Positions 1 to 10,650 of a DNA stretch of 64,000 nucleotides are shown here, piece after piece; the stretch's first letter is position 1; the number at the start of each line of letters is the position of its first letter. The position numbers and the translations under genes were made by a program. The notes under the pieces were generated by a model, which did not search any database, was not told the DNA's origin, and worked only from the letters and a program-made list of their open reading frames with translations. This DNA is from Opisthorchis felineus (Eukaryota > Platyhelminthes > Trematoda > Opisthorchiida > Opisthorchiidae). The stretch is taken from NCBI GenBank assembly GCA_004794785.1, contig SJOL01010054.1:106009-170008 (forward strand), given 5' to 3'.

Positions 1-1180
1 GCCTTCAACAGAAAGGTAGACCGTGAATTTGGAGCCGCCTTCAGTCTCAGAAGTGTCCGAGAGTATTTCTCTACTCAAGCGTCATCGTGCTGCTGGTCCT
101 GATGACCTTCCACATGCTCTTTTCAAGGATGGCGGTGGGCTCCTCAGCCAGTGCCTGTCTCGCTTATTTGGGTCTATCTGGGAGAAAGAGACCGTCCGAG
201 ACAACTGGGGTGAGTCGATAGTAGTGCCCATTTTCAAAAAGGGTACTCGCAGTGAATGTAGCAACCACAGAGGTGCTAGTTTGACTCCTATTGTGACAAG
301 ACTTCTGGCGTTTGTAAACATAATCCGATCCCTGTATTCACATACTTCTGGGCGGGTGAGAGTGTATGGTGAGCTCTCCAAAAGCTTCCCTACAGAAAGT
401 GATATCCGACAAGGATGTCCACTCTCTCCATTCTTGTTCAACTTCATCATTGATGAAGTAACGAGGCGAACGCTGGAAGGTCTTAAAAATTCCGGTTTTC
501 AAACTGTTGCTGGTGAGAGCCTTGTCGACATGGCCTCTGCGGACAGATGATATGAGGCATCTTGAGGTTTTCGACCACCGATGTCTCAGAGGCGTTGCCA
601 GTGTCGGATACCTTCTATGAATTCGTGATGAGGTAATTGGGAAACGAGTATCTGTTTGTGCAGCAGGTACTACAACATCCAGCACCACCAACTGAGCTGG
701 CACTGCCATGTGCTACAAACGCCGAAATGTCGTCTATCGAGGCAAGTGTTGTTCTTTGTGCTTTCTTCAGAATGACGGATTCCACGAGGTGGACACCTCA
801 TGACTTGGTAGAAGGGTGTGTAAGAGATTACGAGAAGTGTTGGTGCTGTTGGTGCAGTCCGCCTTCCACGATGAGGCCCACGTGACCCCTTCTCCTTTCG
901 CTTGATTGGAGACATTGCAAGAAATGGCTGCTGATCGGTGTCAATGGCATTCGTTCTGTGAGTCGCTTCCCAGATTGTCTTATTGAGCGCTTGTGGGTGC
1001 AGGCACTTCAGGATGCTTGCGATAGGCCAGCACCAGGTCTCCTCCCTCACTAACGCTTCTCTCTTCTTTTCAATCTAAGGTTTTAAATATAATCAGATAA
1101 ACTTTGTGGTCGTACGGCAGTTCAGCATCAGTGTCGACAGTGGTGTCGGTGTCTCCCTTACTGAGGATGGTGATGGATGC
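1..1180 (+). mobile_element. RTE-like non-LTR retrotransposon, internally deleted copy
   Basis: The frame at 23-547 encodes part of a reverse transcriptase. It shows the thumb/finger motif VPIFKKG near residue 68 and the block RQGCPLSPFLFN near residues 129-140. The sequence jumps at about residue 95, where the region with the first catalytic aspartate should lie, and the frame then jumps again at about 537 into the C-terminal domain (DDMRHLEVFDHRCLR in another frame). The YADD active-site block is therefore absent and the copy is dead. The untranslated tail at about 870-1180 matches the tails at 2525-2848 and 51686-52000 (reverse), which places the 3' end near 1180. The element continues off the left edge. 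Confidence 0.85.
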
Positions 1181-1267
1181 TACACGAAATTCTTGCAGTG
1201 AGCGTGGGCGAATAGTAGGAGGACAAAAGTTAGGAATGTGCTCTCACTCGTTGAGCTGCAAAATCGT

Positions 1268-1430
1268 TCCGCTGCGTAGATGCTATGCGACCCGAAGGAA
1301 GCACGGGGAATGAGCTACTGCCAGGTTAAAGGAGCCTAGACGGGAGCAGTCGAGGGTCTGGTTTCGAACCACAGACCCTCTGGTCGCTAAGCTTGCGCCT
1401 TAACTACTGTGCTATCTCGAGCTGTCTCAC
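1268..1430 (-). repeat. tRNA-derived SINE, family A (reverse copy)
   Basis: Read on the minus strand, this carries a tRNA-like promoter: an A-box-like stretch (GATAGCACAGTAGTTAAG) and a B box (GGTTCGAAACC). These are followed by the family body with CTAGGC, CCTGGCAGTA and CGTGCTTCCTTCGGGT. The same body occurs at 11867-12045, 14007-14175, 24700-24845, 27635-27810 and 41105-41265. It is transcribed by RNA polymerase III in known tRNA-SINEs; activity of this copy is not shown. Confidence 0.7.
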
Positions 1431-1932
1431 TCATTTAAAACCACGGAATAAACGAGGCATCAGTCGGGTGCCTATTCTTTGTGTGCAGTGGCTTCTGTTT
1501 AATAAGACCGCCTGGCTCGAACGATCTAAATGCAGTATGACCAACAAAAAAGGTTTCCTTCTTCAAAGCATAAAACTAGGGGAACTAGACTGCACCCAAA
1601 CATGACTTTATTGTTAAATCTCTGAATTTAGGAAGACGAATTCGTCCAAACCGTAGTCTGGATGGTTAGAAGTTGTTCTTTGGGGTTCATTGTGGTTATT
1701 AGGCAGGGTGGACCAAAAAACGGTCACTTTTATGGGGACGGCCGTTTATAGGGATAAGCTATAGAAAGGTCCCCCTGGACATATCTGATTCCCACAGAAG
1801 GACAAGCTAACTCCCTCCGATGCAGCTTCTTTTTCCGGAATTGTAATGCATTTTGTCCGAGTTTGCCAGTTTTGCCAGTTTTTATCGGTCAGCCGTGTTC
1901 TCTATGGTTTCTGTTGTATCCGTTGGCCCACC

Positions 1933-2206
1933 ATGCTGCAATGTGCAGCGCTGTTAGGAGTTCACTTTCCTGTTCAAAAATGGGTTCTAAAAAGGCAGCA
2001 TGGCGATAGCTTCATTGCATCGTCTATCGAAGACCTACTGGGGCAAGCGGAAGAAAACTTTACGGAACTGAATAAAAATAAAACAGACGGAAAACGCCTA
2101 CATTTTGTTGAAGGATATGATTGCGATACACCGGAAGACCTACAGCTTGTCATTTCTGCAACCCCAAACATCTTGTTGTCTACGGTGAACCAGGAAATCG
2201 AGTTTT
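1933..2206 (+). CDS. Candidate 5'-proximal exon of the window-spanning gene
   Basis: An open frame ends at a good splice donor, TTTT|gtgagtaa, at 2206/2207, leaving phase 1. Its 91 codons include a stretch with ordinary protein composition: GDSFIASSIEDLLGQ, then KRLHFVEGYDCDTPEDLQ, then PNILLSTVNQEIEF. The ATG at 1933 sits in an ACCATG context and is my preferred start, but the frame is open back to 1846. An acceptor at 1948 (gtgcag) would make it an internal exon in phase 1 instead. No family is recognised. The phase 1 exit fits the exon at 3310, which enters in phase 1. Confidence 0.45.
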
Positions 2207-2524
2207 GTGAGTAAATATGATTTATTCAACACTTTAAAATATGCGAACTTGGGTGCATGGTCTTCAAACCAATCCATCTCAGTGTCCTGGCGACCAGGAC
2301 ATTTTTCGGCGTTTCACGTCATTGCAAGCATTGGTCCTTCTTGAAATCTGACTGAGATTCCGTGATGCCATTCAACCCCGATCCTGGACTGGCTGATGGC
2401 GGTGTGAACTGCCTTGGATGAACTGAATCCTCTTCAGTACTCTTTTCCAAACCCGATGAGATTGTATTAGGAAGGCGATGATGGGGCAAGGAAACGCGGA
2501 TTAATTCTGCTCTCTTGGTTCTGT

Positions 2525-2811
2525 TTATCTTCCAGGATAGGGTCCACGTGACCCTCCCTGTGTTTGGCTAGAGACACTGAACGGAATGGAGGCTAACCGA
2601 TGTCAGTCAGCGGCTCATACTGTCAGTTTCTATCCGGACTGTCTGACTGAGTGCTCGTGGTGTGAGCACCTTAGATGTTTGTGGTAGGCTATCCCAATGT
2701 CGACGTTATCATTCCATTTTATTCCCCTTTCCATTCTAAGGTTTTATTCAAATAAAATTAACGTGGTTGTGCGGTAGTGAGGCGCAAGTGTTCTCAATTG
2801 GTGTTATGGTC

Positions 2812-2845
<34 letters not shown>

Positions 2846-2848
2846 GCA
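2525..2848 (+). mobile_element. RTE-like LINE, 3'-end fragment with (GAT)n tail
   Basis: The segment repeats the 3' untranslated region seen at 870-1180: CCACGTGACC, GAGACACTGAACGG, a CATTCTAAGGTTTTA motif and then TGTGCGGTAGTGAGGC. It ends in about eleven ATG/GAT triplets at 2814-2846. Microsatellite tails of this kind are usual for RTE-clade elements, where they replace poly(A). Only the 3' end was inserted, consistent with 5' truncation during target-primed reverse transcription. It lies in the first intron of the spanning gene. Confidence 0.75.
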
Positions 2849-3309
2849 GTACGAAGTATCACTAACGGAGCTGTTCAGGAGAGAATCGCTAGAAAAGTAA
2901 TATTGTCTGAAGAAAGTATTATTTGGGCCGGCTCTCCGACCACCTTTTGTCAATCTTTACGTCTGGCCTTAAGTATTTTGAAAACGCGAAGAAGTTCATA
3001 GAAGACAGTGAATGTTTTGCTTACCAATCCCAGGTTGCTTATGATGTAGGATGACATTTTATCAACTCGCACACAGAGTCAAGTAAAAAGCTAATACATA
3101 CTCTCGCACGATCAATTACCTGCATTTTGATGGAAACCAGTGATCGACCTGATCAACTTAACCCGTTCATATGAAGGAGCGAACTCCGATGGCGTAAGCA
3201 AACAAGATGCATCCAAAAATGCCCAAACTGCAGTTGGTTGCGAATCAAACACTTTCAGTATGAACGTCACTCACTCGACTCACCTTTCTGCGTACCACTC
3301 TGTCTCCAG

Positions 3310-3430
3310 CATCTGACTTTTGTATTTCACTGTTCGGAGTCTTATTTGATGGTGTGCAGTTGGGTACTGCCATTGATCCGCTCAAATGGAATCTGTGCCT
3401 CGGGGAACATAGTTCGACCTGCTGTGACTC
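3310..3430 (+). CDS. Candidate exon 2 of the spanning gene
   Basis: A good acceptor (cactctgtctccag) precedes 3310. The frame entered in phase 1 is open for 39 codons, beginning SDFCISLFGVLFDG and ending HSSTCCD, and stops only beyond a donor at 3430/3431 (CTC|gtaaaa). It leaves in phase 2, which is exactly what links the phase 1 exit at 2206 to the phase 2 entry at 15339. The donor is weak, and a longer chance frame (3238-3597, +) overlaps in another register, so this call rests mainly on frame compatibility. Confidence 0.38.
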
Positions 3431-4770
3431 GTAAAAGCACACCTACTGGAAGAAGACATGCTCAACAGTTCGTGCCCACATCAATCGTCCAACGAACCAC
3501 AAGGAAAGTTGAATCCAACCTGCAATCACCAACAAGAACAACAACGACAACGAACGAACAAACAAGTAAACGAAGTGGAGAGTCGTTCCCCAGATAAAGC
3601 AGATATTCGAGCTCACAGCAAGAGTAGTGCATCGGATGGGATTAAAAACAGCCCGTGAACCTGGTTTCCGGATCAAAAAATGAAACCGACAAAAACAAGA
3701 GAGGAGCTGTATGCTATATCAAATCGATTGTCATGACCGTAACAAATTCTGTGCCGGACAAACTCGGAGAAAGCCATGTACGTGAATGAAAGAAAATGAT
3801 GAAGTTATCAAAATATATAGTTCATCATCATTGATCTGTACGCACGGAGATCGACAAGGCTACAGATTTAAACTGGATTAACACCCTGAGGCACTGCCCA
3901 TCGGTTTTTGGCTGTTGAGCTGTTCCCCAAGCCTGGCGACTGATGTGTAAAAGTTTCGTCACCAGTCAAGAGGACATCATCAGTGCACTGCCGGTTGTGC
4001 ACCATGTTGGTTCGTTGCAATACCCCTTCGGAAAAACGAAGCTTCAGAACCATACACGAAGCACGTGCTGAAAGCTGGAATGGATCTTATTAGCGGTGTA
4101 TTCGGTCCTCCAAAAACCAAACCGTACAAATCCTTTTGCCCTTTTTTCGGATGTGTAAGGTTGGCGCAGAGAAGATCGGTCACTCAACCCGTTGACAGTT
4201 GGTTGAACCCAGTGTCGAACAACTGCTTGTCAGCCTTCGATAAATGGTGAATTACTGTCCCCTCAGACGGAAAAAATGAATGTTTCTGAAGAAAAGTTGC
4301 ACCCGAAAAGATAGACAAATGCTTCTTTGTGTTGAGAGAGATAGACAGACAAGTCCAATGCATTTTTTGGCTACAGGGATCATCGAGTCTATGAAAGTGA
4401 CATTGTGAGATGCAGAAGTGCATCGCAATGTGATCAGAGTTATTTGTTTTCGCAAACCACCGTACTGGACTTCATTCGCATATTCCATGGTCCAGAATCT
4501 GAAGTGAACCATAATTGCCATAATTGGTTACCCAAGCAGCCGTCGGGCGTTGTTTTTTCCGGGGCTGTTTTGAAAAGTGACTCTCTTCTAGGTTAGGTAG
4601 GATTTCAAACACGAGCCGCCAGGGGGTGATATCAACAAGACGACCTTATACCCCATCCGATATCTAGTTCTGCGGGTCATAAACTCCCAGCGTTATATGG
4701 GATTCAGTATATTTCAGAATACCCCATGATGAGCTTGCGGGTTGGACAACATGAAGTTCACGAACGGCAC
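3431..4770. other. Intronic sequence, no gene or repeat recognised
   Basis: Frames of 60-120 codons occur on both strands, but none has recognisable motifs or flanking splice sites. A run of AACAA/ACGAAC-type simple sequence at about 3530-3570 makes the local frames Thr/Gln/Asn-rich. I see nothing else to support an annotation. Confidence 0.4.
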
Positions 4771-4784
4771 ACATTTGCGCACTA

Positions 4785-4975
4785 GTTCTGTTTTAGCGGA
4801 AACTCAAGTGAATCTCTCGCCTACGGTATTCTTGAAGAATATCAAATGAGTGTCGTTCGCAAATTTTGTACAATTTGGGCCCAAGTAGAACCCAGGTTTG
4901 ACGGAAGCTCGGGGACTGCTCCTGTCTGATGAGCCCGAAAAAATGCGAAGCCGATCGTTTTTGGAGTCAGATTAA
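4785..4975 (+). repeat. Hammerhead-repeat family, degenerate sense copy
   Basis: The copy contains family blocks in sense order: CAAATGAGTGT, CAATTTGGGCCCAAGTAGAAC, TTTGACGGAAGCTCGGGGACTG, then CTGATGAGCCC at about 4925. The second half of the hammerhead is damaged (TGCGAAGCCGATCG in place of GGGCGAAACCGGTC). It lies in the long intron between exons at 3.3 and 15.3 kb. Confidence 0.6.
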
Positions 4976-5594
4976 CAAAGGTCACAAACCAGAGAAGTCA
5001 AGGACAATGCTCAATCCAGCACCAACCATAGGACGAAAGCAAGGGAGGCCAAGCTCAAAGGTCTCGTCGTCACCGACCAATCAGGACACAGGACAACAGA
5101 CCAACCAATCGAACCGCCCTACCAAACAAGCAGTCTTGATCGAAGCTAATTAACAAGCTCGGGGAAAAGATCAATAGCCACCTGATCTACGACCAGTTGT
5201 CCGTGCAGTTACTTCAATTACCGCAATCATTTGTCCTAAGAAGGTATTCGTTTCATTGAAGGTACTATGGCAACTAGAGGACTTGCTTTTGGACGTCACT
5301 CCTTTTCTTAACAAAGTTCAACGTCACTTGCTGCCCATTTTCGCAACGGCTTACACGCTCACTTAGGCGTTCGCGTGCGCATCTATATTATCGCTGCTTT
5401 TGACATTATTGATCCGTGTCTTGGATCGATTATTTTACTCTGTCTCTGGGACACTGAAGTTTGCTCACCAGGCCGACTTAACTTAGTTCACAATAATCTT
5501 GCGTGCAGTCAAACGGGTCTTTTCTCCTCCCTCACAATAGTCGGGTCACAACACGTTGTTGGCCGCGGCACACACGTGACGACACCCAGCGAAG

Positions 5595-6071
5595 TTAATC
5601 TGAAATTCTGTGCAATGGCATGTGACCCGTGGTTGCTCCACTCACCCCAGAATACCTGAGTTCGCAATAAATTAATCCGGTCACGAACATTCTGTCAAAA
5701 TATTGCATCCCCGGGGCAAACATGCTGTGCCCGTGTAGGAAACAAGAGGTGCACCGAATAAACGGGTTGGCCGCGTCTATGTGATAAATCAACCAACTGA
5801 CATCCAGCCCAACACGTGACCGATATTCAATTGACTTATCACTATGTGCTGCTTGCGTACACGATTGGTGGAACATTCCAGATGGATGGTCCGAAATTAA
5901 CGTAAGGCAAACCACACTCACAAAGCGGCAATTACTGTTTCGTCCACAGCCCATTGCTAGATGTATAGCACCTAGACTAAATGTCTGGAAACACCGACGC
6001 ACCTTAGGACTTAGCGGTTTGAAGTACGTACTACGTACCGTCAGCAGGCGTGAACATTTAGAATAAGACAC
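5595..6071 (-). CDS. Unassigned 158-codon open frame
   Basis: This is one of the longest uninterrupted frames in the window that overlaps no recognised repeat. It starts at an ATG on the minus strand and encodes a Ser/Cys/His-rich protein with no recognised motif, signal peptide or repeat. No splice sites or core promoter stand out. It lies in an intron of the + strand gene. A chance frame of this length is plausible in 64 kb on six frames, so I treat it as unproven. Confidence 0.13.
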   Translation of the reverse strand: MSYSKCSRLLTVRSTYFKPLSPKVRRCFQTFSLGAIHLAMGCGRNSNCRFVSVVCLTLISDHPSGMFHQSCTQAAHSDKSIEYRSRVGLDVSWLIYHIDAANPFIRCTSCFLHGHSMFAPGMQYFDRMFVTGLIYCELRYSGVSGATTGHMPLHRISD

Positions 6072-7180
6072 AGTCCTCTAGATAAGCTCAGCTGTGTGTG
6101 GGCGGAGGAAATTTAAATACACCGATCTCTCGGGTAGCCGTGGAGAAAGTTTTAGAACTTCGCATTGTGTTGAAGAAACGCATACTTATAGAAAGCGCTC
6201 CCTTATCTCTGTGTACGAACATTGAAAAAAACAAACTGTACGGGGAACGATGATTGGACTTTTCGATCAAGGACACACTGTTACCGCAGCTAACTGGCCT
6301 ACCCGCCTTAGAGTGGTTTGGACCTCATAGCGGGACAAAAGCAACAATTGCGTGAACAGCACTAAGAGTCACCGAACATCTCTAAATCTCAGAAAGTCAG
6401 CAACCACGGGGCCAAATCCCCGTGGAACTCCGATTTCGAACAGCCATCGGTGCGTTAGTAAACTAGGGTCAAATGTGTCGTTCCACTGTCCGCGGTGCGC
6501 CATAAGCTCTTATTACATATTGTTACGAATTTCCAGCAAATTATTCATGTTTTTCTAAAGCTCTATCACTGACGCACCAGCTTTCTCGAAGGAGACAACT
6601 GCACCGTCTCCGGGAGCTGTCTTATGGTTCATTATCTCCCTTGTGTGGAAGCGAGTGGATCTGCGTCAAAACAATTTTAGAACCTCCACCTAGGTTGGTG
6701 CGACAGGTATTCAAACCTAGTCCATTCATTGGTCTACCTTGATAAGGTTGACCAAGTTAGAACAGCCATATCGTCAATTTGGGGAATGTCTTCTTTTCGA
6801 ACATGTCATTTGTTGAAGGCCGAAAGACCTCTTTTTGACAGCACGTATAAGGGGATAATAGTGTTGTTGACTGTCTTCTTCAACCTGCCAAATGGGACGC
6901 ACAAAAGCTGGCCCCGTTTGAGTAACTATTTCCATTGTTAGTAGTTTGAGAAATTGGACCAACTGTGCACTCGGTCAACTTGAGCTCTTCAACGGCTTTC
7001 AAGAACCGTTTGGTTTCTTGGAATCCTCATGGCTCTCAAGAGCTACGGTCAGTCCGGGGACAGTGACTTGATGGGGGAAGTCAGAACAGTTTTCCACCGG
7101 GGGTCCTGGTGTCAATAAGTTACCAATTTCGAGAGCTCGAAAGGTTAGAAAAGAAGAGAAAATCAGCAGTATTCACCAAG
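6072..7180. other. Intronic sequence, nothing identified
   Basis: Only short frames with no motifs are present, and no recognised repeat blocks, tRNA-like boxes or splice-flanked exons were found. Confidence 0.4.
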
Positions 7181-7260
7181 CGTAATCAGATGAGCCTCAA
7201 GAGGGGCGAAACCGGTAGCGGCTGTCGAGTAGTTTTCAGCAACCTTGTAAGTAGTGTTGA
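7180..7260 (+). repeat. Hammerhead-repeat family, sense 3' fragment
   Basis: The fragment reads CAGATGAGCC, then GGGGCGAAACCGGT, then GTAGTTTTCAGCAACCTTG, the order seen in the ribozyme-bearing family. The conserved CTGATGA has become CAGATGA, so the motif should be inactive. Confidence 0.7.
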
Positions 7261-7605
7261 TATGAGAAGGTTTCAGTGAGGTTTCATTAGGCTGAACACC
7301 AACGAACACCAACCATCAAAATATATAATTTCAATATGTTGGTGCTAACGCGCAAATATCAAACAGAATGTACGAACTTCATGCAATCTCCGACACAAAA
7401 TTCCAAGTTGTTTCCAAACATTGCAACCATATTTAACTGAATTCGACGATGCGATCGTAATTAAAGCTTTTCGATCAAAATCTGATGCGTTAGTAATTCG
7501 CATCCACGGAGCTACTCGGTTATCGTAGTGAACTACTGAATGGATTGAAGTAAGAGAATTCCGACAGTGCCGACTCTTTTTGACACGTCTGCAAGTGACA
7601 CATAG

Positions 7606-8070
7606 CTAGCTTTTTGTGTCATCATCGGGCCTAGTAAATGGACCAAATACTGCCCGGTCGGACCTGTGATCGATCACTCTGATTTCGTCTGGTGGCGAGG
7701 TGCTGAGCCCTAAAAGAGGCAATGCCCTTAGATGTTGGCCTTCTCTCGGGCCAGGGAGTTGTTGCTGCCACCAAGTTCGAAGTAGGCCTTGGTGACATTG
7801 CCATCTGGACGGCACGGTTGCACGAAAACACGTGGCAAGGTGATGTGACCGGTGCAAGATGTGTGCATACTATACGGTTCTTATTATGTTAAGTTGAGAA
7901 AAGCAGTCCAGCTGATGATAGCGAAATACAGCATCATGCGTGTTAGTTCACTGTGTCCACCTGTCTTGATGTAGCTGAGCCACAAAATGTGCTTCAAACG
8001 TACTGTTTGTAGTATGTGGTGTATACAAGAAGACTTAACATATGAAAATAGCGTGTTATGAGTAACTGAC
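7606..8070. other. Intronic sequence with overlapping short minus-strand frames
   Basis: Frames of 66-83 codons overlap in different registers on the minus strand between 7606 and 7857. They show no shared motif and no splice context. I regard them as chance frames. Confidence 0.35.
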
Positions 8071-8077
8071 CTGCAGT

Positions 8078-8205
8078 GTTAGCGGAGATTTCGTCCTGTA
8101 AGTAAAGTCAATCTGCACTGAACAGCCTAGAAACTCTGTACAGCTGTTTCATCATCAGCGGTGCGCATCCGACGAAACTCCGGAGAGTCTCGGGCCAGGA
8201 ATTTT
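8078..8205. repeat. SINE-like repeat, family B
   Basis: The segment holds the blocks GATTTCGTCCTGTAAGTAAAG, CTGTACAGCTGTTTCATC and GTGCGCATCCGACGAAACTC. They recur in the same order at 55480-55690 and 61235-61395 and in reverse at 12335-12475 and 39065-39225. Longer copies include a tRNA-like B box (GGTTCGAAAC), so this is a second tRNA-derived family. Confidence 0.6.
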
Positions 8206-8439
8206 TCCAAACGTCCTTTGAACTATCGTCAGACGCTTATGTGTGATGTGTTTCGTCGTACACGTTTTCGACAATTGCGGCCTTCACCCGCAAGCCCTAA
8301 TTGATGTTCGGGGTCGTTTTTGACGTGTTCTGGACGTTTTCTCAATTACCACCAACGCATACTCAACATAGCCACATCTGAAAATGCGGAATCTTCAGGC
8401 CTGAGCGACGTGATTACAACACTACTCCTCGCAACCAAC

Positions 8440-9775
8440 AATCGTGGTCTTCCTTGACTTGAAGGCTGACTTTGACTCTGCGAACAATCAGGCACTATGG
8501 CAATCTATAGAGCAAAGGTTTCCCCCATACATGCTTGACCCTCCTTAAGGCGATGTATTCCAGCTCCCGCGGACGGGAAGCTCTCGCCCGAGTTCACCAC
8601 ATCAGATGGTGTCAGGCAAGGCTGTCCTCTTTCACCTTTCCTCTTCAACTCCGCCGTTGATACGATTATGGAAGACTCATTACCAGCCTCTAATGTCTGT
8701 GGGGTCGAAGTGACCTCAGGGCATTCGCTCACAGATATAGAGAACAAAGACAACATAACTTTTCTGGGATCTGAAGCCATTGAAATGCAGACAAAATTAA
8801 ATGATCTAAACGATTCTGCCTCACGGCTTGGCATGCGCTTCACACCTGTTTTGGGCAGATTTCTGCCAAAAGACAGGGTGGGCCCGAACCCTAACCTCAT
8901 TCTTGCGGATTAGGCGACTGCGGTGGTAGACAAATTTGTCTACCTGGACAGCCGCTTGAGTCCCGCTTGTCTCGCGAAGGATGATGTTCCCATCCGGCCT
9001 GGGAAGGCCAGAGCAGCTTTTGTGAACCTGCGTCACCTGTGGCGTAGGCGAGACATCAGCTCATCCGTCAAGGGTTGAGTTTACAATACTGCGGTGCGCT
9101 TTATATTATTGTACGGGTCAGAAACCTGACCGCTGCGCGCCGAGGACGTCAAAAGACTTTCATTTTTATTCATCGATGTCTCCGGAGCATTGACCGAGTC
9201 TGGTGGGAACACCGGATCAGTAATGCTGAAGTACGTCGAATGGTTTTCGGAAGAAATAACTCGCCCACGATAGATGAACTGAGCACACTGCATAGGTTGC
9301 GCTAGCTTGGCCACGTGCTGCGTATGCCAGTCGATTGACTTCCTCGAAGGGTTCTTTTCGCACAACCACTTAAAAAGTGGAAACGAGCCAGAGTAGGTGA
9401 AGCATTGACTTGACAGCGAATTATGAAAGCCATTAGCAGCAAACTCAGTTGTGCTGGTCATTGCCATCTCTCTGGATGGGGACCCGGAGACAAGACACAT
9501 CAATGGTTAGAGACATTGTCAGACATGACCCAGTCGCGCCCTCAATGGCGCTCGTGCATCCAAGCTATTGCCTTCACTTCAAAGCCCCCACTTCAATGTT
9601 CACTGATAACCCTGTTGTTACGCACCAATTTATCAGCTACCGCCTCCAATGCATAGCTGTCACCCCACCTCCCCGAATCACTGGCGAACGGAGGCGTGGC
9701 AGCCGTAGCCACTGTAAAACAAGTACGTGGTATTTAAATATACTGATGATGATGATGTTGACGATGAAGATGACT
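8440..9775 (+). mobile_element. RTE-like LINE copy with damaged catalytic motif
   Basis: Translated pieces in shifting frames follow the usual order of a non-LTR reverse transcriptase. FLDLKADFDS (first catalytic Asp block) lies near 8450 and VRQGCPLSP near 8611. The residues where YADD belongs, near 8745, read NKDN. Next come the C-terminal domain (SVKG near 9066, RLR near 9300) and HVLRMPVD in another frame. The tail ends in GATGATGATGATG at about 9745-9775. Frameshifts, an in-frame stop after MLDPP and the altered catalytic residues make it a pseudogene. It is the most complete LINE in the window. The C-terminal domain is closely shared with 62690-63345. Confidence 0.85.
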
Positions 9776-10158
9776 GGAACGAGTGAGCCAGTACCCAAGG
9801 ACGACTTTTTCAGAGGGACTGACGTGTATTTATATTCTACTGATCTTACAGACTACTACAACTCCCGATACGCGACCTCGGTACACACTGGCCACTTGTA
9901 TATGATACCTCCAACAGGTTGAAATAGTATTCGTTTCCCTTACTGTCAACAAAATATCTGAGGCAGAGTGGAATCAAATTCACCATCGTGATAATAAGAA
10001 AAAGATATTGTCATATTTTTTTCGAAAAAGGGAAACACGTTGTTTCAATAACTCTAGTCGTATTTCAAAGTTATCAACACAATGTAAATGTTAATCTGTC
10101 TGAAGTAACAGTATGTTTTTCCCACCTGCCACATGAGGTTGGTCTTGTTGATGGAATA

Positions 10159-10245
10159 CACTACTTATAAGTTTGCTGAAAAATCTTCGGCAGCCCAGTA
10201 CCGATTTCATCCTTCTTCGGGCTCATCAGGTAGGTGCAAATTAAT
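10159..10245 (-). repeat. Hammerhead-repeat family, antisense fragment
   Basis: The + strand shows CTACTTATAAGTTTGCTGAA, then CAGCCCAGTACCGATTTC and GGGCTCATCAGGTAGG. This is the reverse complement of the ribozyme end of the family. It sits immediately before a sense-oriented copy (10285-10650), giving an inverted pair. Confidence 0.7.
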
Positions 10246-10284
10246 TTTTGTTAACTGGGGACTCAATGGAATCCCGGCTGAAAA

Positions 10285-10650
10285 ATAGCATAAGCGAGAG
10301 ATTCAGCTAGAATTCAGTGGAGTCCCTCGTTAAAGCCAAACTGATGTACAAACGAGTGTATTTCGTGAATCTTTTGCAATTTGGGTTCAATTAAAACACA
10401 AGTTTTGCTGAAACTTGTGGACTGCGTCTACCTGATTGGACCGAAGATGAGCAAAACCGGTCGGGGCCTGTCGGAGAATTTTCAGCAACCTTATAATTAG
10501 TATGTTCCTGGAAAACACCACGAAATGTCGAATATCGTACCAAATAAAACTTGAGACGGCCTCGTGTAGCACATTCCGCTGAAGAATATCATAATCGAGA
10601 GATTCGACCGGGAATCAGCTGAGTCTGGCGTTACCACTAACCTAATTTGC
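10285..10650 (+). repeat. Hammerhead-repeat family, sense copy longer than one monomer
   Basis: The block CGAGAGATTC appears at 10295 and again at 10596, so the monomer period here is 301 bp. Between the two lie the pre-ribozyme segment, a damaged hammerhead (CCTGATTGG then GCAAAACCGGTCGGGGCC, about 10430-10470), the post-cleavage block TTTTCAGCAACC and the distal block TCGAATATCGTACCA. The order shows that the end of one unit runs into the beginning of the next, head to tail. Confidence 0.75.

Noticed and set aside
2814..2846. Poly-Met coding tract in the + frame 2777-3001
   Set aside because: The ATG run is the microsatellite tail of a LINE 3' end, not a protein repeat.
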